DNA of 64,000 nt, taken from Cryobacterium sp. Y11. GTDB taxonomy: Bacteria; Actinomycetota; Actinomycetes; Actinomycetales; Microbacteriaceae. The stretch spans positions 1 through 64,000 of the forward strand of contig NZ_PJJO01000052.1 of NCBI RefSeq assembly GCF_002929535.1, in the 5' to 3' direction. The first letter of the stretch is position 1; each line of letters starts with the position of its first letter. The notes under the pieces are model-generated. The model did not search any database, had not been told where the DNA came from, and worked only from the letters and a program-made list of their open reading frames with translations. A program made the position numbers and the translations under genes. Positions 15,720-25,052 of the stretch are shown one piece after another.

Positions 15720-16654
15720 TGACAGTCCCGCCAGCGTCGACCCGGGCAACGTCGACCCAGGCCACGGCGAACGAGCAGCCGGTAGACGGTGGGCGGATCA
15801 TCCCGGTTCGCCATCCCGGCCAGTGGATCGGCGTTGCCGCCATCCTGGTCGCAGCCGCCCTGTTCGTTCAGTTTCTCGTCACGAACGAGAAGCTGCGCCT
15901 GGACCTCGTGGCGGGATACCTGTTTGAGCGTTCGGTCATGCGCGGGCTCCTCCTGACCCTGGAGCTGACCGTGGTCGCGATGGTGCTGGGCATCGTGCTC
16001 GGCACCCTCCTCGCCATCATGCGGCTGTCGGGAAACCGGGTGCTCAGTTTCGTGGCGTCTGGCTATATTTGGTTCTTTCGCGGGACACCAATCCTGGTGC
16101 AATTGTTGTTCTGGTTCTTCCTGGGGTCGATCCTGCCGATGATTAACCTCGGGATCCCCTTCGGGCCGACCTTCGTTGAAATCCCCACCAACGTGCTGAT
16201 CAGCCAGTTCACGGCCGCAATCCTGGGATTGGGGCTCAACGAGGCCGCCTACATGGCCGAAATCATTCGGGCTGGCATTAAGTCTGTCGATCCCGGCCAG
16301 AGCGAAGCCGCCGAAGCCGTGGGAATGGGCCGCATGCTGGCCTACCGCCGGATTATTCTGCCGCAGGCATCCCGGGTCGTGCTCCCTCCCATCGCCAACA
16401 ACACAATCTCCATGCTCAAACTGAGCTCACTGGTGATCGTCGTCGGCCTGCCAGAGCTACTCACCGCGGTGCAGCTGATCTACTCCCGCAACTTTCAGCA
16501 GATTCCGCTTCTGATCGTCGCAAGCATTTGGTACCTGTTGCTGACGACGATCCTCACCATCATCCAGGTGCGCATCGAACGACGCCTGGACCGGTCTGTC
16601 ACCGGCCCACGGCCCGCCATTCGCGTCGCCGAACGACAGGGGACACCCTCATGA
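15719..16654 (+). CDS. ABC transporter permease, polar amino-acid type
   Basis: 311 aa. Five or so membrane helices in the HisM/GlnP type. It shows the family start [49 protein letters not shown], and the EAA loop [32 protein letters not shown] that contacts the ATPase. ATG at 15719 overlaps the preceding stop by one base (TAATG). As there is a single permease gene, it presumably forms a homodimer. It closely resembles the second importer's permease at 42707. Confidence 0.93.
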   Translation: MTVPPASTRATSTQATANEQPVDGGRIIPVRHPGQWIGVAAILVAAALFVQFLVTNEKLRLDLVAGYLFERSVMRGLLLTLELTVVAMVLGIVLGTLLAIMRLSGNRVLSFVASGYIWFFRGTPILVQLLFWFFLGSILPMINLGIPFGPTFVEIPTNVLISQFTAAILGLGLNEAAYMAEIIRAGIKSVDPGQSEAAEAVGMGRMLAYRRIILPQASRVVLPPIANNTISMLKLSSLVIVVGLPELLTAVQLIYSRNFQQIPLLIVASIWYLLLTTILTIIQVRIERRLDRSVTGPRPAIRVAERQGTPS

Positions 16655-17415
16655 CCGACCCGTTGGTGCGTGCCGTCAACGTGCGTAAGAGCTTCGGAGA
16701 CCTCGAGGTGCTGCGCGGCATCAACCTCGAAATCGATCGGGGCGAGGTGGTGTGTGTGCTGGGCCCGTCTGGGTCGGGTAAGTCCACTTTTTTGCGCTGC
16801 ATCAACCACCTCGACCGCATCGACTCGGGCGAGATCTGGGTTGACGGGCACCTGATCGGCTATCGGCGAGCGCACGGTAAAACGTATGAACTGCGACCAC
16901 ACGAGATCGCGGCCCAGCGCCGCGGCATCGGAATGGTGTTTCAAAAGTTCAACTTGTTCCCGCACCGCACCGCTCTGGAAAACATTACGGAAGCGCCGAT
17001 CTTTGTGAAACGTCAGGGCAAGGCGCGCGCCGAAGCGCGGGCCCACGAACTCCTGGAGCGGGTCAACCTCGGTGATCGCGCTGACTTCTATCCGGCGCAG
17101 CTCTCGGGTGGACAGCAGCAGCGCGTGGCCATCGCTCGGGCGCTCGCGCTCGACCCGACGCTGATGCTCTTCGACGAACCCACCTCGGCTCTTGACCCCG
17201 AGCTCGTCGGCGAGGTGCTCGACACAATGAAGGACCTCGCCCGTGACGGGATGACGATGATCGTCGTCACCCATGAAATCGGTTTTGCGCGCGAAGTCGC
17301 CGACCGCGTCGTGTTCATGGACGGCGGCGTTGTGGTCGAGCAAGGGCCGCCCCGGCAGGTCCTCGACGACCCGCAGCATCCGCGCACCCGCGGTTTTCTC
17401 GCCAAAGTTATTTGA
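16651..17415 (+). CDS. ABC transporter ATP-binding protein, polar amino-acid type
   Basis: 254 aa, GlnQ/HisP type. Walker [11 protein letters not shown] loop [16 protein letters not shown], signature [15 protein letters not shown], Walker [15 protein letters not shown] and the H-loop VTHEIGF are all intact. A short insertion ([17 protein letters not shown]) lies between Walker A and Q loop, also present in the paralogue at 43723. ATG 16651 overlaps the permease stop (ATGA). It powers import through the permease encoded just before it. Confidence 0.95.
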   Translation: MTDPLVRAVNVRKSFGDLEVLRGINLEIDRGEVVCVLGPSGSGKSTFLRCINHLDRIDSGEIWVDGHLIGYRRAHGKTYELRPHEIAAQRRGIGMVFQKFNLFPHRTALENITEAPIFVKRQGKARAEARAHELLERVNLGDRADFYPAQLSGGQQQRVAIARALALDPTLMLFDEPTSALDPELVGEVLDTMKDLARDGMTMIVVTHEIGFAREVADRVVFMDGGVVVEQGPPRQVLDDPQHPRTRGFLAKVI

Positions 17416-17432
17416 TCTCCTTAAGGAACTCC

Positions 17433-18392
17433 ATGCCCCAGTCACCCCAGCCCGTCGGCCCGTCGGACGCCAGTCTGTCGCCGCGCTTTGCCGGCATCGC
17501 CACCTTTGCGCGGTTGCCGCGCCTGGAGGATGTCGGGCACGCCGATATCGTCGTGGTTGGCGTGCCGTTCGATAGTGGCGTCAGCTACCGGCCCGGTGCG
17601 CGCTTCGGCCCGGCCCATGTTCGAGAGGCGAGCCGGTTGTTGCGCCCCTATAACCCGGTGCAAGACGTCGAACCGTTCAACGCCCAGCAGGTTGTCGATG
17701 CCGGGGATATCGTGGCAAACCCGTTTAACATCGATGAGGCCATCACGCAGATTGAGGTTGCGGCCAAGCATCTCGGCCAGGGCGGCACCCGACTGGTCAC
17801 CATTGGCGGCGACCACACGATTGCCCTGCCGCTGCTGCGCGCCGTTGCCGCGAAGCACGGGCCAGTCGCCGTGCTGCACTTCGACGCCCACCTAGATACC
17901 TGGGACACGTACTTCGGCGCGCCTATTACCCATGGCACCCCGTTTCGGCGTGCCTCAGAGGAAGGGCTCATCGATCTCACGGCCAGCCTCCATATTGGTA
18001 TTCGTGGTCCGCTGTACGGCAGCGACGACCTGACCGATGACGCCCGCCTCGGGTTTGCGATCATTGCCGGGCACGAACTTGAAACAGAGGGAGTTACCCG
18101 CGTAATCGAGCGGATGCTGGCCCGCCTCGGTGATCGCCCGGTGTACGTCTCGGTCGACATCGATGTTCTCGATCCCGCCCACGCACCGGGTACGGGAACC
18201 CCCGAGGCCGGCGGTCTGACCAGTCGCGAACTGCTCGCCATCATTCGCGCCCTTCGGTCGGTGAATCTGGTGGGCGCCGATGTCGTCGAAGTCGCGCCAG
18301 CCTACGATCATGCCCAGATCACTGCGGTCGCGGCCTCCCACGTGGCGTACGAGCTCATTTCCGCCATGACCCCGCGGGCAGCCCGCGCATGA
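17433..18392 (+). CDS. ureohydrolase (agmatinase/guanidinobutyrase family)
   Basis: 319 aa. Releases urea from a guanidino substrate using a binuclear Mn centre. All ligand motifs are present: GGDHT (H128), DAHLDTWD (D151, H153, D155) and DIDVLDP (D242, D244), and GTGTPEAGG is the substrate loop. [31 protein letters not shown] is typical of agmatinase-like enzymes. AAGGA precedes ATG 17433. The stop overlaps the next gene by 4 bases. The coupled TPP-dependent decarboxylase favours 4-guanidinobutyrate (product of 2-ketoarginine decarboxylation) over agmatine as the substrate; this is inference. Confidence 0.9.
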   Translation: MPQSPQPVGPSDASLSPRFAGIATFARLPRLEDVGHADIVVVGVPFDSGVSYRPGARFGPAHVREASRLLRPYNPVQDVEPFNAQQVVDAGDIVANPFNIDEAITQIEVAAKHLGQGGTRLVTIGGDHTIALPLLRAVAAKHGPVAVLHFDAHLDTWDTYFGAPITHGTPFRRASEEGLIDLTASLHIGIRGPLYGSDDLTDDARLGFAIIAGHELETEGVTRVIERMLARLGDRPVYVSVDIDVLDPAHAPGTGTPEAGGLTSRELLAIIRALRSVNLVGADVVEVAPAYDHAQITAVAASHVAYELISAMTPRAARA

Positions 18393-19975
18393 CGGACGTG
18401 CGCAATGGCGGGGCAGCCGTGGTCGAAGCCCTGGTGCGTGAGGGCGTCGAGGTGGTATTTGGTATCCCGGGAACTCACAATCTGGAGATTTATCGGGCCC
18501 TCGCCGGGTCGGGCATCCGTCATGTCACCCCGCGGCACGAGCAGGGCGCCGGATATGCCGCCGACGGGTACGCCCGGGTTTCCGGTCGACCGGGCGTCGT
18601 CATCACGACGAGCGGACCGGGTCTGACCAACGTGACAACGGCCGCAGCCACCGCTTACGCCGACTCCGTTCCGCTGCTGTTGATTTCACCCGGCATTCCC
18701 CGCGGCCTTGAAGGCAAGAACGTCGGCTGGCTGCACGAAGTGAAAGATCAGCAGGGGCACTTGGACGCCCTGCTCGAACGCAGCGTGCGGGTGAGCGAGA
18801 TCGGCGAGATCGGGCCGGTCATTGCCGAGATCTTCGACCGTTGGAGGTTGGGCCGGCCACGGCCGGTGCACCTGGAAATTCCGCTTGACCTTCTGGAGGG
18901 GGTTTGGGAGCCGGGCGAGACGGGGCCAGCTGTGGCGCGTAGCCGGGTGGGGCATCCGTCTGGAGAGAATATAGCTGCGGCTGCGAGCCGACTCGGCGCG
19001 TCTCGTCGGGTGAGTGTTCTCGCCGGTGGCGGTGCCCGCCGAGCCGGAGTAGAGGTGCTCCGGCTGGCCGAATTGTTGGATGCTCCGGTCGTCACGACGG
19101 TGCATGGTAAGGGAGTCGTCCCGGAGAATCATCCGCTCTCGCTCGGCGCGTCGGTACGGCTGGCTCCCGCGCAGGACCTGCTGAACGACTCCGACGTGCT
19201 CCTAATTATCGGATCGGAACTGGGCGATTCCGACCTCTGGGGCGGCACGATCGCGCCCGGCGGCGCGGTCATTCGAATCGACCTCGATCCGGGGCAGCTA
19301 GACAAGAACCTGGCCGCAACGATTGCGCTCGAGGGTGATGCTGCGGCGATCCTGACCGACCTGACAGCACTCCTAACGGATGTTGCCGGTTCAGCCGGGC
19401 GGGTGCGCGCAGCAGCCGCGCGGGGTGAGATAGAGGCGGCCGCACTCGTCGACGGCGCGCCGTGGCGCGAGGTACAGGAGGTGCTTCGCGCGGCGCTGCC
19501 AGCGGCGACGATTGTTGCTGGAGACAGCGCACAGGTGTCGTACTACGGCACCGTGCACTTCTGGCCGATGGACGAGCCGAATCAGTTTCTGTACCCGACC
19601 GGTTACGCGACGCTTGGATACGGACTGCCCGCGGCGATCGGCGCCAAACTTGCCGCGCCGGAGCGCCCGGTCATCGTGCTGGTCGGCGACGGCGGGTTTC
19701 AGTTCACCGGGATGGAACTGGTCACGGCGGCGGAACAGGGCCTGGGTATTCCGGTCATCATCATGAATAATTCCGGCTTCGCCGAGATTCGCGACCAGCA
19801 GATCGAGCGCGGAATCGACCTGATCGGTGTCGACATCTCTGGCCCGGACTTTGCCGCGCTCGGAGTGGCCTGCAACGGCTATGGCGTGCGGTTGAACGGG
19901 TTCGACGAGTTGGCCGACGCGGTGAACCGGGCGCTCGCCGCCGATCGTCCGACCGTCATCGAAGTGGTCCTGTAG
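18389..19975 (+). CDS. thiamine-diphosphate-dependent decarboxylase/synthase (possible 2-ketoarginine decarboxylase)
   Basis: 528 aa in the acetolactate synthase/benzoylformate decarboxylase superfamily. The N-terminal PYR domain carries the activating Glu51 in [16 protein letters not shown], and [11 protein letters not shown] follows. The central domain is [11 protein letters not shown]... The C-terminal PP domain has [13 protein letters not shown] and the ThDP-Mg motif GDGGFQF (D434) ending in NN. ATGA overlap with the ureohydrolase. An anabolic acetolactate synthase would usually have a small subunit nearby, and none is seen. Known precedent: AruI, a ThDP enzyme of this superfamily, decarboxylates 2-ketoarginine upstream of guanidinobutyrase. 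Exact substrate remains open. Confidence 0.85.
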   Translation: MTDVRNGGAAVVEALVREGVEVVFGIPGTHNLEIYRALAGSGIRHVTPRHEQGAGYAADGYARVSGRPGVVITTSGPGLTNVTTAAATAYADSVPLLLISPGIPRGLEGKNVGWLHEVKDQQGHLDALLERSVRVSEIGEIGPVIAEIFDRWRLGRPRPVHLEIPLDLLEGVWEPGETGPAVARSRVGHPSGENIAAAASRLGASRRVSVLAGGGARRAGVEVLRLAELLDAPVVTTVHGKGVVPENHPLSLGASVRLAPAQDLLNDSDVLLIIGSELGDSDLWGGTIAPGGAVIRIDLDPGQLDKNLAATIALEGDAAAILTDLTALLTDVAGSAGRVRAAAARGEIEAAALVDGAPWREVQEVLRAALPAATIVAGDSAQVSYYGTVHFWPMDEPNQFLYPTGYATLGYGLPAAIGAKLAAPERPVIVLVGDGGFQFTGMELVTAAEQGLGIPVIIMNNSGFAEIRDQQIERGIDLIGVDISGPDFAALGVACNGYGVRLNGFDELADAVNRALAADRPTVIEVVL

Positions 19976-20316
19976 CCGCCACCCCTTCACATTCCACGTA
20001 AGGAACGGAATTAGGGCGCAGGACACTGGGTGGCGTCGTCGACTTCGTACGTCACAATGTTCTACTTCGTCGCTGGTCGTGAAGAAATAGTCTTCTGCGC
20101 AGCGCTGACGCGAGGCCTCGCGCTCCCTCGGGAGCACTGGCTGCGATTCCCCCAATGAGCGGGAGTCGCTGGGCTTCTTGCCGTAAATGTTTCGAACAAT
20201 GACGATTGCAATTGTGCAGGGCGTAGCAGCATCCGCTTCGCCGAACTGTGTAGTTTGAGCTCGATTTTCCCCGCGGGAAATGGCCTCCAACTCACCAGTT
20301 GGTGCCAGTCATACCG
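19976..20316. other. 341-bp intergenic region between convergent operons
   Basis: No gene is supported. There is a CGGATGC-family motif (GCATCCGCTT) near 20228 and a small hairpin CCAACT/AGTTGG (20287-20302). Open frames on both strands have no start signals or recognisable homology. Confidence 0.5.
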
Positions 20317-21798
20317 TCACCGAGGCACAGTGACAGCGGGCAGGCCGTCGGGTTCGAAGTCGAGCGGCGAGAACTCGCCGTTCAGGCTGCGGAACGTGTG
20401 GGCGAAATCGGGCCAGAGCAGGGTCTGCCGTCCGTTTCGCGGGTCGATGTACCAGCTCTCGCATCCGCCGGTGGTCCACACGGCGTCGGCGCTGAGCTCG
20501 TCGATCAGACGCGAGTAGGCCTCCTCGGCTGCGCGGGTGACGGCGAGCACCGGGTTGCCGGCGCCGGCCTGGTAGGCGAGGGCGCCGAGCACGTAGTCGA
20601 TCTGGGTCTCGATCATGTAGATCGCCGAGTTGTGGCTGAGCCCGGCATTGGGACCGTTGATCACGAACAGGTTCGGAAAACCACTCACCACCGTCGACGC
20701 GTGCGCGGTCATGCCGCTCGACCAGTGCTCTGACAACCGTTCTCCAGCCCGCCCGGTGACGGCGCGCGCGTAGGACTGCTGAGTGGTGTGGAACCCGGTG
20801 GCGAAGATCACGACGTCGATGCGATGTCGAGCGCCGCTCTGCGTCACGACCGTATCGCCGTCTAGCGCGGCCAATGCCGATGGTTCGAGCACCACGTGGG
20901 GCAGGGCGAAGGTGGGGTAGTACTCGCTCGAGATGAGTACCCGTTTGCACCCGATCTCGTAGCTAGGAGTGAGGGCCGCCCGGGTGGCGGCATGTTTCAC
21001 CTGGGATTCGAGATGCACGCGGGCCCGGTCGCGGGCCGCGCTGATACTGGCCGGATCGCCCACCCGCTGCGCGAATGCCTCCTCGGCCTTCCAGAACAAC
21101 CGGGTGCGCAGACGGCTCAGTTCGGCCGGGTCGCGTGCGAGCAGCGCTCGCTCGGCCGGGGAATACGCGCGATCGTCGCGGGGAATCACATAGGGGGCGC
21201 TGCGTTGCAGGACTACCAGCCGGGCGGCCCGCTCGGCGAGCCGCGGCACGAGCTGGACCGCCGAGGCGCCTGACCCCACGACGGCGACCCGTTTGCCGTC
21301 GAGGTCGACGACTGGGGTCCAGCGCGCCGAATGAAAAGCTTCCCCGCGAAAGTCGTCGATCCCGGGCACCGCCGGAATCCTCGGTTCCGAGAGCCGTCCA
21401 CAGGCGAGAACCAGGGTGCGGCAGGTGAACGCGCCGCGTGAGGTCGTTAGACGCCACAGCGCCGCCGCCTCGTCCCAGTCCATCGACTGCACGTCAACGC
21501 CGAGGCGGAGATGCTCGAGCAGCCCCTCCTCGATGGCGCTCGTCGACAGGTATTCCCAGATCTCGCCACCTGGCGAGTAGAGCTGGGACCAATTCGGATT
21601 GGGCCGGAACGAATACGAGTAGAGGTGTGAGGGGATATCGCAGGCGACCCCGGGGTAGGAGTTGTCACGCCACGTACCGCCGACCTGTCCGGCGCGCTCG
21701 AGAATGGCGAAGGAGTGCGTGCCCCGGCGTTTTAGCCGGATTCCCATGCCGATTCCGGCGAAGCCGGCGCCGATCACGAGGGTGTCGAGATGTGTCAC
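20317..21798 (-). CDS. flavin-containing monooxygenase, Baeyer-Villiger type
   Basis: 493 aa. FAD-binding GAGFAGIG (residues about 9-16), then GGTWRDNSYPGVACDIPSHLYSYSF. The Baeyer-Villiger fingerprint FxGxxxHxxxW is present as FRGEAFHSARW. The NADPH-binding site follows as VVGSGASAVQLVP, and ATGF appears late in the chain. Such enzymes insert oxygen next to a ketone, giving an ester or lactone. Its start overlaps the stop of an alpha/beta hydrolase gene, so ketone to ester to acid plus alcohol is a plausible two-step route. It is the third gene of an operon that starts with fbiC. The substrate cannot be read from sequence. Confidence 0.9.
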   Translation of the reverse strand: MTHLDTLVIGAGFAGIGMGIRLKRRGTHSFAILERAGQVGGTWRDNSYPGVACDIPSHLYSYSFRPNPNWSQLYSPGGEIWEYLSTSAIEEGLLEHLRLGVDVQSMDWDEAAALWRLTTSRGAFTCRTLVLACGRLSEPRIPAVPGIDDFRGEAFHSARWTPVVDLDGKRVAVVGSGASAVQLVPRLAERAARLVVLQRSAPYVIPRDDRAYSPAERALLARDPAELSRLRTRLFWKAEEAFAQRVGDPASISAARDRARVHLESQVKHAATRAALTPSYEIGCKRVLISSEYYPTFALPHVVLEPSALAALDGDTVVTQSGARHRIDVVIFATGFHTTQQSYARAVTGRAGERLSEHWSSGMTAHASTVVSGFPNLFVINGPNAGLSHNSAIYMIETQIDYVLGALAYQAGAGNPVLAVTRAAEEAYSRLIDELSADAVWTTGGCESWYIDPRNGRQTLLWPDFAHTFRSLNGEFSPLDFEPDGLPAVTVPR

Positions 21799-22544
21799 GG
21801 GCGGTCCTCCCCGATAAGGGCGCCCGCGGGGTACCTGGTCGGTTCGGTGACGAAGGCGCCGAGTACAGCGAGCAGTTCGGCGGGTCGTTCGTGCACGACG
21901 GCGTGCCCCGCGTCGATCTGTGCGTAACGGGCATCCGCGATTGCCCCGAATAACAGCTTGCTCTGTCGGGTGGTCGCGACCTCGTCGGAGGCGCAGCCCA
22001 CGACAAGGGTCGGCGCAGCTATGCCGGGCGTCATGGCCGACACGTCAAGCGTGCTCCCGAGTGCTACCAGTCGCGTGGTGATATCGTCAACGCGCGGCAC
22101 GCGGGCGCAATCCCAACCGTCCGCGCTGTATAGGGCCTGCCTGGCCGCGGCCGCGAGCACTGCGGAGCGCTCACCCTGCAATTCCGCCCACAGCCCGGCG
22201 AAAGCGACGAGTTTCGGCGCCGGCGTCATCCAACCAGCGACGACGGCGAGGCTGCTGAGCGCGGCCGGCTGCTGCGCTGCGAATGCCGCGGCCGCCACAC
22301 CTCCGAGGGAGTAGCCGACAACGGCCGGCGGCTCGTCGCATCGGGCGACGGCCACACCGATACGATCGGCGAGGTCGCCCAAAGTGCGCACCCCCGGGGT
22401 AGTGAAATCGACGGACACAACCCGGTGCCGACGTTCAAGCATCGGCAGCAGGAACGGAAAATCTTCGCCCGTGCGCCCGCTGAACCCGGGCACGAGCACA
22501 ACCGACGGGCGTCGGCTGGGTGCGCGCCACGGATGTTCGGTCAC
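21795..22544 (-). CDS. alpha/beta hydrolase
   Basis: 249 aa. The start PSVVLVPGFSGRTGEDFPFL carries the oxyanion-hole region. The nucleophile elbow is GYSLGG, and the catalytic His lies in IDAGHAVVHERP. A helical cap region sits between (LWAELQGERSAVLAAAARQAL). GTG at 22544 overlaps the fbiC stop (GTGA); its own stop overlaps the monooxygenase start. The likely task is hydrolysis of the ester or lactone made by that monooxygenase; this is inferred from coupling. Confidence 0.85.
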   Translation of the reverse strand: MTEHPWRAPSRRPSVVLVPGFSGRTGEDFPFLLPMLERRHRVVSVDFTTPGVRTLGDLADRIGVAVARCDEPPAVVGYSLGGVAAAAFAAQQPAALSSLAVVAGWMTPAPKLVAFAGLWAELQGERSAVLAAAARQALYSADGWDCARVPRVDDITTRLVALGSTLDVSAMTPGIAAPTLVVGCASDEVATTRQSKLLFGAIADARYAQIDAGHAVVHERPAELLAVLGAFVTEPTRYPAGALIGEDRP

Positions 22545-24889
22545 GCCCGCGCCGCCGACTTGCGTTCGGTGGCGGGGTCGCCGTACCCGGTGGTGCGCTG
22601 GCGAACCGGGCGGGAGATGGACCGCGCCATGCGAGTGACGTCGGCAAGTGTCATCACCTTGCCGTGTTCAATTCCCACCTCGGGCAGCACCGCGCCGTCG
22701 AGCAGGGTGCCGCCGAGGTCGTCGGCACCGCTCTGCAGCATGGTCGCGGCCGCGTCGAACCCTAGCCGGGTCCACGGTACCTGGAGATGGTTGATGTGGC
22801 CGTGCAACACGAGGCGGGAGACAGCGTGTACCGCGCGGTGCTCGTCCAAGTCGCTCCGACCATCGACGAGCGGATGTCCTGGCACGGGCATCGGAACAAA
22901 TTCGGTGAACCCGCCCGTCTCGGCCTGGATCGACCGGAGTGATCGAAGGTGGGCCACCCGGTCGAGGGCGGATTCGCCATTGCCGTAAACCATGACCGAC
23001 GTCGAACGCAATCCGGCACGGTGCGCGGCCGTGATGATCGCAGTCCACCGCTCGACGGGCAGGTCGGCGGGAGCGACGCGCGCGCGTATCGAATCGCGCA
23101 GCATCTTCACGCCGGTGCCGGGAATCGTGTCGACCCCTGCCTCCAGAAGCGCGGTCAAATAGTCGGTGTCGTCGAGGCCCATGCGGGCTGCGCCGTCAGC
23201 GATATCGGCCGGTCGAAAGGCGTGCAGGTGAATGTTCGGCTGGGCGGCTTTCACGGCCCTGGCGAGGTCGAGGTAGCTGGTCGCCGGAAGGGTCGACCCG
23301 ATGATGCCCTGCACGCAAAGTTCGGTCGCCCCCAGCGACCAGGCATCGTCGACGATCCCGCCGAGCGTGCCGAGGGTGAGCCCAGCCGCGGTGCCCTGGC
23401 CGAGGTGGGTGGAGGTGACGTTTCGGTTGACCACGAAGCTCACGGCCTCGCCCACCGTGTAGCGCCGTAGCCCGCTTGCGAGCGCCGTGAGGGTGTCGAG
23501 GTCGTCGCCCTCAGCACGCAGCAGAGCGGCATATTGGGCGTCGCTGAGATGGGCCGGTGCGTTTTCGGCGTGTAGAAGAGAGGAGCGGATGTCTGAGGTG
23601 CGAACCGAGAAGGATAGTGGCTGATGGGCGGTTTTCGGGCCGGCGCCGGTTGGTACCGCGAACGGGTGGGCGCTTTCATCGGCGAGACCGGTGGTCGGGT
23701 CGGTGAGGGCGAGCACCTGAGCGTGCAACGACGGATCGATCCATTCGAGGCGATCACGAATGTACGAGGGGTGCACGGTGAGACGTTCGCGCAGCTCAAA
23801 GCCTGCCGCGCGGGTCATGTCGGCAAGATCGCCGAGCTCGGGCCACGGGCGCTCCGGATTCACGTGGTCGGCGGTGAGCGGGCTGATGCCGCCCCAGTCG
23901 TCGATTCCGGCGCGCACGAGCATCCGCAATTCTGACGCATCGGAAAGGTTCGGCGGAACCTGGATGCGCGACTGGCTGCCGAGTACGAGCCTCGCCACAG
24001 CGACGGTGACGGCGTACTCGGCGCCGCCGAAGTCGGGTTCATTCTGCATGGCCGTCGCGGGCTTTGCACGGAAGTTCTGTACGATTATTTCCTGTACCTG
24101 GCCGTGCCGCGCGTGCGACTCGCGAATGGCCACGATCGACTCGGCACGCTCGCGCAGGTTCTCACCGATACCAACGAGGATGCCCGTCGTCAGTGGAATC
24201 CGCATCTCGCCGGCATCTTCGAGTACCTTGAGCCGTACCTCAGGCTCCTTGTCGGGCGAGCCGTAGTGCACCTCGCCCTTGTCGGCCCACAAACGGTGGG
24301 AGGTCGTCTCGAGCATCATGCCCATCGACGGGGCGACAGGGCGGAGCACCGCCATCTCGGCGGCACTCATGACCCCCGGGTTCATGTGCGGAAGCAGGCC
24401 AGTCTCGCGCAGCACCAGCTCGGCCATCTCGTGCACGTAGTGCAGAGTCGACTCGTAGCCGTGCTCATCGAGCCAGGCCCGGGCGTCGGGCCATCGTTTC
24501 TCTGGGCGGTCGCCGAGGGTGAACAACGCCTCCTTGCAGCCCATGGCCGCACCCTGGCGCGCCACCTGGAGGATCTGCTCCGGCGACATGTAGAGAGCTT
24601 TGCCCATCTTGGCGAGCTTGCCCGGGGTGTCGACAAAGATGCAGTAGTGGCACCGGTCGCGGCACAGGGTCGTGATCGGCAGGAAGACCTTTTTCGAGAA
24701 CGTGATGACCCCTGGTCGGCCGGCCGCGACGAGGCCCTCGTCACGCAACCGCGAGGCGAGGTCGAACACCCGCTCCAGATCGTCGCCCGATGCGTCCAGC
24801 AACGCTTCCGCATCATCGACGCCGAGCGGCAGGCGGGCCATGGCCCGCTCGAGTGCGGAATGGATCGTGCCGGTGGGTGTCAGAGTCAC
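22541..24889 (-). CDS. fbiC: FbiC-type FO synthase with a degenerate CofH half
   Basis: 782 aa, the size of the fused CofG-CofH FO synthase that builds the deazaflavin of cofactor F420 from a ribityl-aminouracil and tyrosine. The N-terminal CofG half has the radical-SAM motif CRDRCHYC (C76, C80, C83). The CofH half (from about residue 430) aligns well with FbiC as I remember it (EAVSFVVNRNV, GATELCVQGI, HLHAFRPADI, DTIPGTGVKML, TGGFTEFVPMPV, GANDLGGTL-like), but the cysteine motif expected after VNRN (NICYxGCRFCAF) is replaced by TSTHLGQGTAAGL with a deletion. No frameshift is visible. GTG 24889 has AAAGG upstream. It heads a coupled operon with a hydrolase and a monooxygenase. Confidence 0.88.
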   Translation of the reverse strand: MTLTPTGTIHSALERAMARLPLGVDDAEALLDASGDDLERVFDLASRLRDEGLVAAGRPGVITFSKKVFLPITTLCRDRCHYCIFVDTPGKLAKMGKALYMSPEQILQVARQGAAMGCKEALFTLGDRPEKRWPDARAWLDEHGYESTLHYVHEMAELVLRETGLLPHMNPGVMSAAEMAVLRPVAPSMGMMLETTSHRLWADKGEVHYGSPDKEPEVRLKVLEDAGEMRIPLTTGILVGIGENLRERAESIVAIRESHARHGQVQEIIVQNFRAKPATAMQNEPDFGGAEYAVTVAVARLVLGSQSRIQVPPNLSDASELRMLVRAGIDDWGGISPLTADHVNPERPWPELGDLADMTRAAGFELRERLTVHPSYIRDRLEWIDPSLHAQVLALTDPTTGLADESAHPFAVPTGAGPKTAHQPLSFSVRTSDIRSSLLHAENAPAHLSDAQYAALLRAEGDDLDTLTALASGLRRYTVGEAVSFVVNRNVTSTHLGQGTAAGLTLGTLGGIVDDAWSLGATELCVQGIIGSTLPATSYLDLARAVKAAQPNIHLHAFRPADIADGAARMGLDDTDYLTALLEAGVDTIPGTGVKMLRDSIRARVAPADLPVERWTAIITAAHRAGLRSTSVMVYGNGESALDRVAHLRSLRSIQAETGGFTEFVPMPVPGHPLVDGRSDLDEHRAVHAVSRLVLHGHINHLQVPWTRLGFDAAATMLQSGADDLGGTLLDGAVLPEVGIEHGKVMTLADVTRMARSISRPVRQRTTGYGDPATERKSAARA

Positions 24890-25052
24890 AGCGAGCCTTT
24901 GGTCAGGTGTGAACGAAGTGGGACCATGCACTTCCCAGTCTCTCAGCCCCGGCCCCGGCGCGCACCCGCGATATCGGCCTGTGAGTTCTTGCTCGATATC
25001 GCAAATTAGGTCGAAGCTCGCGGCTCGGCGAGCGGATGCCCGAGGTGACCCG

